NCBI RefSeq assembly: GCF_024586455.1
Contig: NC_065922.1
Span: 26,470,089 to 26,534,088 of the forward strand
Direction of reading: 5' to 3'
From: Bactrocera neohumeralis
Taxonomy: Eukaryota > Arthropoda > Insecta > Diptera > Tephritidae
Length of the DNA: 64,000 nt
The translations under genes and the position numbers were made by a program. Below are positions 57,501 to 64,000 of the stretch, one piece after another (position 1 is the first letter of the stretch; every line of letters starts with the position of its first letter). The notes beneath the pieces were generated by a model that was not told the DNA's origin, did no database searches, and saw only the letters and a program-made list of their open reading frames with translations.

Positions 57501-60500
57501 GGCGATGTTAAGTCTGATTCAGCTAAAAGCAATGGTTAAATGATTAAATTATGATTAAAATATATTTTAAATACAAGAATGAAAATTTTATCGGAAAATA
57601 AAACAAGTTTTGCACCTTGAAAAGGATATGTGTGTATAAATATAAATAATTGATGCTTACAAATAACATTTAACAGTCAGGCTGGTAAGTAATACCAACT
57701 ATTAGACACCGCTAAAATTGAACTTTTTTTATACATATGTATGTTTTGTGGCTGTCGGCACATGGTTCGTGAGATTTTTGATTGACACAGATCTTGATAT
57801 TTTGAAAAAAAAAGATAAATAAATATATAAAAAAGAATTTCGTATGTTTTTTATCGCGATGAACCGAATATACCAAAGTTATGGCATCTATATATTGGGT
57901 AGTCGAAAAAGTCAATAGTCAATAGATGTTGCAATCGTATATCTCCAGTGCTACCAATCACATTATGACAATACCATCAAGTGTGGGAAAGGTGAGATTT
58001 TAAGCTTCATTTAACAAAAAATTATAATCGGGGAAGTTGAAAAAAAGTTACAGCTGTTCAAAAATGTGTGAAATAATGGACCGAATTAACATCTGCGATT
58101 CTTCGCTGAAACGAAATGAAATCGAACCATTTCTGAAGCGAATAGTAACAGGAGACGGAAAGTGGTTCAAATACGACAAAAATGTGCGAAAAAGATCAGG
58201 GTCCAAGCGTAATGTAGCTCAACAAATGGTCGCAAAGCAAGGATTGACGCCTCGAAAGGTTATGCTGAGTGTTTGGTGGAATTGGAAAGGAATCGTCCAC
58301 TATGAGCTGCTCCAGCCTGGCCGAGCGATTGTTTCTACATTTTACTGTCAACAACTGATGAGAATGAAGCAAGCAATCGAAAAAAACAGCCAGAACTGAT
58401 CAACAGAAAGAGCTTCGTCTTCCATCAGGACAACGCTAGACTACACACATCTTTGATGACTCGGCAAAAACTGGGATAGCTTGGCTGAGAAGTTTTGATG
58501 CATCCACCATATAGACTTTGCCGTGCACCATCGGACTACCGTTTGTTTCGGTCAATGTAGAGCTCCCTTAATGGAGTAAAGTTGGCTTCAAGAGAAGCCT
58601 GTGTAAATTACTTGTCGAAGTTTTTCGGCGAGAAACCAGAAAAGTTTTACGCTGATGGAATAATGTCTCTAGCGTGAAAATGGCAAAAAGCGGTCCACCA
58701 AAATGATGCATATTTGGTGTATTAAAGTTCATTATAAATATAAAAAAATTATACGAAATAGAAATACGAAACAATCTATCAGTACAATCTATCTATGTTT
58801 TGTATTGCGATGAACCGAATAAACCAAAGTTATGGCGTCTATATAGAAAGGAATAAGTCCGTAACACACTATCTTGGAAGTTGGCCCCATTACACACAAA
58901 TTATTTACAAATTAAGCCTGAGGGATTTCTTTATATTCTCAGACCTCATGAAAATACTCGCTGAAACGAAGCGGTATTCGCCGATACTGCAACTTATTTT
59001 TGAAGCAACCGAAAAATTTTACAACAAAAATCATAACGACTGAAATATCGCTATAATCTGTGTTTGTACTCGATGCTCACTATGTTTAAAAAAATTCAAA
59101 AGTTGATTAATATAATGCGTATATAAGCACAGTGTTAATTTTATAGTTAGAAAATATTCAGGATTTTTTTTATGGTGCCAAAATGTGACGATAAGCCGCA
59201 TTTGCGTAGAATTTTATTTCGTTATTTTGACAAAAGAACAATAATAACAAGTAAGGAAGGGCTAAGTTCGGGTGTCACCGAACATTTTATACTCTCGCAT
59301 GATAAAGTGATAATCGAGATTTCATTATCCGTCATTTACATATTTTTCAAATACCGTATTTGTGTAAAGTTTTATTCCGCTATCATCATTGGTTCCTAAT
59401 GTTTATACTCGTATTATACAGAGAAGGCATCAGATGGAATTCAAAATAGCGTTATATTGGAAGAAGGCGTGGTTGTGAACCTATTTCACCCATATTTCGT
59501 ACATGTCATCAGGGTGTTAAGAAAATATTATATACCGAATTTCGTTGAAATCGGTGGAGTAGTTCCTGAGATATGGTTTTTGGTCCATAAGTGGGCGAGG
59601 CCACGCGCACTTTCAATTTTTAAAAAAGGCCTGGATTCAGCTTCCTTCTGCCATTTCTTCTGTAAAATTTAGTGTTTCTGACGTTTTTTGTTAGTCGGTT
59701 AACGCACTTTTAGTGATTTTCAACATAACCTTTGTATGGGAGGTGGGCGTGGTTATTATCCGATTTCTTCCATTTTTGAACTGTATATGGAAATGCCTGA
59801 AGGAAACGACTCTATAGAGTTTGGTTGACATAGCTATAGTAGTTTCCGAGATATGTACAAAAAACTTAGTAGGGGACGGGGCCACTTTTCCAAAAAAATT
59901 GCGTCCAAATATGCCCCTCCCTAATGCGATCCTTTGTGCCAAATTTCACTTTAATATCCTTATTTATGGCTTAGTTATGACACTTTATAGGTTTTCGGTT
60001 TTGCCATTTTGTGGGCGTGGCAGTAGGCCGATTTTGCCCATCTTCGAACTTAACCTTCTTATGGAGCCAAGAAATACGTGTACCAAGTTTCATCATCATA
60101 TCTCAATTTTTACTCAAGTTACAGCTTGCACGGACGGATGGACAGACGGACGGACGGACAGACAGACATCCGGATTTCAACTCTACTCGTCACCCTGATC
60201 ACTTTGGTATATATAACCCTATATCTGACTCTTTTAGTTTTAGGACTTACAAACAACCGTTATGTGAACAAAACTATAATACTCTCCTTAGCAACTTTGT
60301 TGCGAGAGTATAAAAATGTCAAGCACGAAATTTATTTAATGAAGATAAGAAACACTACGTAATACAAGGTGTGTTCTAAAGTAAACAGGACTTAAAAGAA
60401 AAAACAAACAGAGCAAATGGTTTTTTCGGCAAAATATTATTTTATTCAAAATAGTCTCCTTCTGCTCCAATAGAGCTTTTTGCACGGTCCAAAAGCATGT

Positions 60501-62197
60501 CGAACGAGTGTTTTAGCTCGTTGGTCGGCATGGCCGCCAGTATGCCGGTGGAAGCCTTTTGAATGGCCTCTACGTCTGCATAACGCTTTCCTTTCATGGG
60601 AAAATGCTTTTTTCCGAAAAGGAAGAAGTCGCACAGTGCCATATCAGGTGAATACGGGGAGTGGCTAATGATTAAAATGTGATTTTTGGTCAAATAATCG
60701 GTCACAAGCGTCGATAGATGAGATAATTCTGAGCAATTTTTGGTCGTTAGTCAATTTGTGCGGAGCAAACCGTGCACACACCCTTCGTAAGCCCAAATGT
60801 TCGGTCAAAATGCGATAAATCGATGTTTTGGAGATGTTCAATTCCATTTCCATGAATTTCAATGATGGTTTCGGCTGATTTTTGATGAATTCACGCACAG
60901 TTTCAATGGAATTTCCGGTGATCACGGATTTTGATTGGCCCAAATGTTGATCGTCATTTATGTTCTCACGACCACTTTGAAAACGTTGAAACCACTCGTG
61001 CACTTTGCCACGGGATAAGGCAATCATCGCCATAAACTTCTTTCATCAATTGAAACGTTTCGGTATAAGTTTTACCAATTTTTAAGATACTGAGACTTAA
61101 ACCGCAATAACTTCACTTCCAATCTATGAAATGTCATGCAATTCTCACTGGACAATCAGTAAAGATAGCAAATTCTAACTCATCAGTCGACACTAGATGG
61201 CGCCACCAGGGGGCGCTAGATTCAAAAGGTCCTGTTTACTTTGGAAATTACCTTGTACGTTCTTATATACTGCATATGAGTATGAGCTTGAACTTGAACT
61301 TTTAATAATACCCAAAATTACATTATAACCTTTGTGATTAATCTGATTATTATATTTAAAAAAAAATATTTTCCGTTATATATTTCACTTATGCAACCCT
61401 GAATTCGCATTCGGAGGTCCAGCTGACAAGCAATGCAGAGCCTAAGCTGATACATCTTGGATGCGGTAGAAGAATGATGAATAATGTTGAAATATCTTAT
61501 TTATTTAGCCTAGAAATCTGGACCAATGTAGAGCACAATATTTTAAATTTTGGTGTTGGAAGCTTAAAGCTTTTAAAAGGGTTAATAAATTAAAAAAAAC
61601 GTTTCACAGTTTTGACTAAGATTTAGTGGGAATTTTGAAGAGATTATCCTTTTATAAAGAAAATCTACAATCAAGCAACTGAAAGTCAGTAATATTATTT
61701 TTTAAATCAAATAAAATATTAAAGCGACTTTTTTAATTTTAGAAGGTAATGCTTGAATCAATTCTCAAGGCATTACATTTCTCGATCATTTAGTGAATCT
61801 ATATGTCTCTCTGATAATTGTTACAATTTAAATTTAAAAGAGTTTATTTTTAAAAACTAAAGATATTTAAATACTTACCAATTGTCAAAATAGTTTCGCT
61901 CAAAATTTCCGCACCTTGCATGCATCGGTAAATACCGGTTTGATTAATATATTTTAAGAGCAGCACCGCATAGTTATTTAAAATCTGGAATGATTAAAAA
62001 TTATATATATTTTTTTTTAATTCGTGCAAAACAATTTAAAAATTAACAAAACGGACTTACCTTTTTGTTAGTATTTAGCGGATTGCTTGTTTTATTTTTT
62101 GTAGTTTCATGAAACCACGTGTTTGATAGATCGAATGTTTTGCATATTATAACTGCGTTGCCATTGTATCCCACTCGGATGCTCCGTTTTAGAAACC
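41177..62197 (-). CDS. dome: Domeless-type cytokine receptor (JAK/STAT), 5' end not found
   Basis: Seventeen minus-strand exons join in phase: 62197-62061, 61984-61879, 57522-57362, 53105-52988, 50163-50045, 49917-49740, 49675-49216, 47980-47831, 47275-46987, 46918-46474, 46398-46287, 46215-46040, 43922-42499, 41989-41849, 41760-41596, 41526-41380, 41317-41177; about 1488 residues without the first exon(s). In order: an Ig-like N-terminal part (TGIYRCMQG), a Cys-rich cytokine-binding module (GDGQCSNEWE; CRGDNYESMRCRM), fibronectin III repeats rich in N-X-S/T sites, one membrane helix (WALLVASIIFVSVFIATIVW), a juxtamembrane QRQWKVHVQLPES segment that may act as Box 1, and a cytoplasmic tail of about 440 residues. 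The long tail favours domeless over its short-tailed paralogue eye transformer. The tail has a poly-Asn tract and repeated tyrosine motifs. The signal peptide exon is probably beyond 62197 or outside the window. Confidence 0.85.
42055..42488 (+). repeat. Family A repeat inside a domeless intron
   Basis: Runs from TGCACCGAAGCTATAATACC through GATCCGATCTGAACAATTT and CAACTCGTCAATCTGATC to ACAAACTACGTGACAAACGC and ATATACCCGGTTCAGAGC. It ends about 10 nt from the splice donor of the large tail exon (42499). Confidence 0.7.
42545..42600 (-). repeat. dome: Poly-asparagine coding tract (AAT/AAC repeat)
   Basis: A TTATTA/TTGTTA run on the plus strand, read as AAT/AAC on the minus strand, encodes a nearly pure Asn tract interrupted by one Ile, just before the first YVLPD motif. 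Length polymorphism is likely. Confidence 0.85.
44155..45175 (+). mobile_element. Chimeric/internally deleted non-LTR retrotransposon
   Basis: 44330-44690 encodes an N-terminal segment with a zinc-binding motif (CCVCAKRLHPNSTSVRCNTC, then WSHLKTCSGL), typical of the start of I/LOA-like ORFs. From about 44690 it jumps to the C-terminal end (RIDPDIPNVCPACNESPHD, then DHLFACP and LWSDPDETACFLGLLLDD), then stops and ends in (CAA)n at 45165. The endonuclease and RT core are missing. It lies in a domeless intron, opposite in orientation to the gene. Confidence 0.75.
45176..46039. other. Domeless intron sequence, unclassified
   Basis: AT-rich intron. 45280-45560 has a repeat-like texture (runs of AAAAATT, GGAGGAATTTCCCTC, ACGCGTTTGAAATTTTGGG) reminiscent of 11280-11640, but I cannot prove relatedness. 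No exon seen. Confidence 0.35.
47440..47640 (+). mobile_element. Possible mariner 3' relic
   Basis: GTGCATGGAAAATTCTGCAT followed by GTCAGTCCAGGTCAAATTTG resembles the tail of the mariner relic at 62960-63070 (GTATGGAAAATTAGAT ... CAGTCCGGGTCAAATTTGA). Coding traces are too eroded for a firm call. Confidence 0.35.
48025..48490 (+). mobile_element. Mariner relic directly upstream of a domeless exon
   Basis: Starting at the ATG at 48039 I read MDHKAFRVLIKHCFLGENTV, then SGKSTVEKIFAKLETGELN and a TED, KLCAKWVRRKF, SEKCLSAL, NRIFASVR and VFWDARGI: HTH, linker and parts of the catalytic domain of a DD34D mariner. Frameshifts and a lost catalytic GDE/DET show decay. Ends were not found. It sits in the intron just 5' (minus strand) of the exon 47980-47831. 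Confidence 0.75.
49005..49190 (+). repeat. Family B repeat fragment in a domeless intron
   Basis: TTCGGAATAGAAACTGAGC, GGTATCCGGGGGCTTG, TTTTGGTCCGATTTGG and ATACTGGAAAGTGAAAAG match internal family B words in order. Confidence 0.5.
50203..50440 (-). repeat. Family A repeat fragment in a domeless intron
   Basis: Contains GGTATTTTCACGAAATTTTG, TTCAGATCGGACTACTATAG, TAGCTGTCAACTTAAT and a final TTCTTGTTTT, in reverse orientation relative to the copy at 39505. Confidence 0.6.
51885..52240 (-). repeat. Family A repeat in a domeless intron
   Basis: Starts ATACCCTAAACAAAGCATAT and includes TTTGTAACACCCAAAAGG, CGTGCTGAGTTGATTTAGCC, AAGAAGCTGCTAATTT and GAGCTGCCATACAAACTTAA. The distal hairpin end is missing. 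Confidence 0.65.
52780..52829. repeat. Near-perfect 17-bp inverted repeat with 11-nt loop
   Basis: CATGTGTCGAACAGGCT, an 11-nt loop TTGCGAAATCC, then AGCCTTTTCGACACATG. Arms differ at one position. It lies in a domeless intron about 150 nt before the exon 53105-52988. It could be a hairpin transcript, a protein site or a transposon end. Confidence 0.6.
53220..53682 (-). mobile_element. Mariner deletion derivative 2 (463 bp), sibling of 22783-23258
   Basis: Same ends (ATGGGTTGTCAAAAAAGTCT left; inverted ATAGATTGTCAAAAAAGTCT right) and TA flanks (53218-53219, 53683-53684). The minus strand keeps NKEKIRHILQYYYDKGKNAS ... ISTAQRWFQRFRSG, then jumps past the RSGRPVVE region to RDRHSSSRSIGQELGMS. 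It differs from the first copy by complementary internal deletions, so both descend from one longer parent. Confidence 0.85.
54664..55503 (+). mobile_element. Defective Tc1/mariner element, 840 bp
   Basis: Ends CAGGGTTTGTCCGGAAAGTA and, inverted, CATGGTTTGTCCGGAAAGCA, flanked by TA (54662-54663, 55504-55505). Coding remnants: RKVFNSDRRLSIRLIAQMLN and VTEHLNMRK (HTH region), then a jump to MHHDNAPALTAFLVNSYL (second catalytic Asp) and LKRQMKGKHFEMTEGI. The first Asp region and the third-Asp motif are lost, so it is non-autonomous. Confidence 0.82.
57841..58846 (+). repeat. Direct repeats of about 52 bp flanking a mariner
   Basis: 57841-57892 (TCGCGATGAACCGAATATAC, CAAAGTTATGGCATCTATAT) recurs at 58795-58846 (TTGCGATGAACCGAATAAAC, CAAAGTTATGGCGTCTATAT) with a few differences. 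The mariner copy lies between them and lacks its right terminus. Confidence 0.8.
57895..58775 (+). mobile_element. Decayed mariner, relative of 26706-27792
   Basis: Begins TTGGGTAGTCGAAAAAGTC after a TA. The remnant shares long stretches with 26706-27792: KLKKSYSCSKM, SLKRNEIEPFLKRIVTGD, KQGLTPRKVMLSVWWNWKG, HYELLQPGRAI. A deletion removes most of the N-terminal region, and GDETW has become GDGKW, losing the acidic residue after the Asp. The right inverted repeat is not recognisable. Confidence 0.8.
59249..60316 (+). repeat. Family B repeat, most complete copy (about 1.07 kb)
   Basis: Starts AAGTAAGGAAGGGCTAAGTT, with the hairpin TTCGGGTGTCACCGAA, and ends TTGCGAGAGTATAAAAATG. Near the start TTTTATACTCTCGCA is the reverse complement of the end, giving inverted (sub)terminal repeats of about 15 bp. 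A (GGACGGACAGACAGAC)-like tract lies at 60130-60167. No conserved protein is encoded. The inverted repeats hint at a non-autonomous DNA transposon, but the class is unproven. Confidence 0.7.
60365..61255 (-). mobile_element. Defective mariner-type element, 891 bp, intact ends
   Basis: Ends CAAGGTGTGTTCTAAAGTAA and, inverted, CAAGGTAATTTCCAAAGTAA, flanked by TA (60363-60364, 61256-61257). On the minus strand: HTH region (SRGKVHEWFQRFQSGRENI, VREFIKNQPKPSLKF, ISKTSIYRILTEHLGLRRV), then a deletion into SHSPYSPDMALCDFFLFGKK (third Asp). The first two catalytic Asp segments are gone. A lineage distinct from the other mariners here. Confidence 0.83.
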
Positions 62198-62499
62198 CTG
62201 CAAAATAAATATGGGTGTAACAGTACAGAGTCGATAGAAAGTTAATATTATATTAGACAAATGCACCAGTGACAAAATAATTCCAGAACTTGAAGATCGA
62301 AGCTGGTATATACTAGCATTGAGAAGGCAATCATCATCAGGCTATAGATATAACAAGATCAAAATTGACACGGACTGATCCATTTACTCCGCGTGCAAAC
62401 TGAATTAATGAAAAATTTTTTCCCCAGATTGATACAACCATTTTTTATGTGAATAGTGTGAAATTCAATATTCATACAAATGTCACTTAGTGAATTTGG

Positions 62500-63080
62500 C
62501 AGCTATTTGTATACGACACGAAAGATTTGTCTGGCGGCCAAGAATTTAACATAGAGTTCAGTGAAGGTCGAGAAGTCTTTGATGACTGACGTCCTTGGAC
62601 CTCTGTTGACGACGATAACATCGAACAAATTAGAGAAAGAGTACTTTAAAATCGTCTTTTTGACGATTCACTGAAATAACAAAGGACCTCAACATCTCTA
62701 TTAGATCGACTTAACATACTTTAATTAATATTTTGAGTATGAGGGGAGTCAATGCTGAACTCGTACCAAATAACCTGAATCTCTTGCACAAACGACGTGG
62801 AGGAAGAAGCTGAGGAACCTGCATTCGTCAATCGAATTATTACTATGTAGTGACGAGACATGGGTTTATGAATACGATGTCCAAACTGTCCAACAATCTA
62901 GCGAATGGCGCTCAAAAAATTTGCCGCAACCAAAAAACCAAAATTCGTCAAGTGTATGGAAAATTAGATTAAGCGTTGCTTTTATTAGCTCAAAAGGTGC
63001 CTATTTTGAAGGCGCTAGTAAAGATTTGCATATTGAACTGTATCAGTCCGGGTCAAATTTGATTAATATGTGATTTTTCA
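62500..63080 (+). mobile_element. Decayed mariner relic
   Basis: Readable pieces: RPWTSVDDDNIEQIRERV near 62588 and SDETWVYEYDVQTVQQSSEW near 62855, i.e. the linker and the first-Asp motif of a mariner transposase, then the tail HIELYQSGSNLIN near 63030. Many frameshifts; ends not identified. The family resembles the relic at 25359. Confidence 0.7.
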
Positions 63081-63904
63081 ATATAAAGTCTATATTCCGT
63101 CGCGAAAGTCAGACCCAATCGATTTATATAAAGCGTATGAGGTCAGTTGACCGAAGGTCGCCAAATATGGAAGCCTTAGACAATTTTTTATATGAATGTA
63201 TGTATCTTTCCGATAGAAAGCGTGATCACTTTAGATCTTTAACGGCTTCCGTGCCTATTCATTCATTTGGCACGAGGAGAAATAATTGAGTTTACAAAAA
63301 GAACCGGTTATTAAGGAACTTCTGACTACTTTGTCAAAATTTCTTCTTAAATGCCTCACTGGTAATAATTATAGTTGTTGACTGAGATAACTTGGCCTGA
63401 AATGTTTCATAACATAAAGTCATATAGTTGAAGTCAAATTATAAAGAATATTTAGCGCTAATTATATAATTATCACATGTTTCAATATAATTTATTATAA
63501 TTTGCGTCTAACTTAGTAGATTTCGAATTTCATTTGTACATTTGGAATATTGTTGAGCGACTTTTTGCATTCGCGGATGTTACGCGAGGCATATTAAAAA
63601 GCTTTCGCCGATATAACTTGCAACCGAGAAGAGAAGGCGATTCGCTTATGACTCCCTAAAACGAACGAAAATTACCACCAAATCCACAGGATGATTAATG
63701 GGCGATTACTAACCGCAATAATAGCATATATTTTCGTAAAAAAAAGTAAGAAAAATATGTTACCTAGCTCTTTTGGGGCACTTTTTTCATTCCTCGAGGC
63801 AATACACACTGTTCGCAATAAGAGATTTGCCCGATTCGTTGTTAACGACGAGGGCTTACTTTTAAGTTTAAACGTGTTTGTAAACGTTGACTGTAAACAT
63901 GCCT

Positions 63905-64000
63905 GTATATAGCAACACATACATACATATGTATATATATATATATATATATACATATGTATATATAGCACACATGTATATGAAAGTATATACATACATA
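63905..64000. repeat. TA/CATA microsatellite at the right edge
   Basis: CATACATACATATG, a pure (TA) run of about 16 bases and further CATA units. The open frame through it is an artefact of the repeat. Confidence 0.9.

Larger units (their letters stand above)
62198..64000. other. Upstream side of domeless; no exon recognised
   Basis: The first listed domeless exon needs one nucleotide from a previous exon, so at least one further exon lies upstream. I could not identify it in this stretch. Content: a mariner relic, AT-rich spacer and the terminal microsatellite. Confidence 0.4.

Noticed and set aside
63672..63995. Hydrophobic minus-strand frame as the missing domeless signal-peptide exon
   Set aside because: It is built on TA/CATA microsatellite sequence, and the only nearby donor (GCG|GTTAGT) has the wrong phase for the exon at 62197.
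1..64000. CRISPR arrays, bacterial operons, phage genes
   Set aside because: The sequence is clearly an insect nuclear genome; regular spacing is only microsatellites.
1..64000. tRNA and snoRNA genes
   Set aside because: I could not recognise a cloverleaf or box C/D pattern by eye; a tRNAscan-SE/Infernal run would be needed to exclude them.

Overview
The window looks like a piece of a dipteran genome, most likely a tephritid fruit fly. It is AT-rich, has spliced genes with GT-AG introns, (CATA)n/(ATGT)n microsatellites, and is saturated with mariner relics and two high-copy dispersed repeats (here called family A and family B) of a type I associate with tephritid/brachyceran genomes. The species call is inference. 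Four protein-coding genes can be read by joining exons. To my knowledge their Drosophila counterparts are all X-linked (Muller element A), which would make this an ancestral Muller A block.

Layout, left to right. 1-2.7 kb: no coding gene, but a likely minus-strand promoter and 5' UTR near 1846, belonging to a gene that leaves the window to the left. 2722-3812 (-): isoaspartyl peptidase/L-asparaginase. 4937-5312: a pogo-like MITE. 6836-9872 (+): TCP11-like protein in seven coding exons, including a 23-nt first coding exon. 9.9-17.2 kb: 3' flanks and nested repeats. 17268-35758 (-): ethanolamine kinase, easily shocked (eas), in four coding exons; its first intron is about 15.7 kb and is packed with dead transposons. 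36-41 kb: eas promoter region and AT-rich spacer. 41177-62197 (-): a domeless-type JAK/STAT cytokine receptor in at least 17 coding exons, with the signal-peptide exon not found. Its introns carry at least six mariner-type insertions and several A/B repeats. 62.2-64 kb: intron or upstream sequence with one more mariner relic and a terminal TA/CATA microsatellite.

The genes do not form a pathway. eas makes phosphoethanolamine for membrane lipid synthesis, the asparaginase handles isoaspartyl peptides and asparagine, the receptor signals through JAK/STAT, and TCP11 has no settled biochemical role.

The most interesting observation is in the receptor tail. Tandem, phase 0-0, about 50-codon exons have been duplicated so that the cytoplasmic end carries four copies of a Y-V-L-P-D-x-L-x-K tyrosine motif plus related YVT motifs, with one of these exons spliced through an apparent GC-AG intron. 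Also notable are two sibling mariner derivatives that each keep both inverted repeats and only the DNA-binding part of the transposase, a short direct duplication flanking another mariner, and several nested insertions that give a relative chronology.
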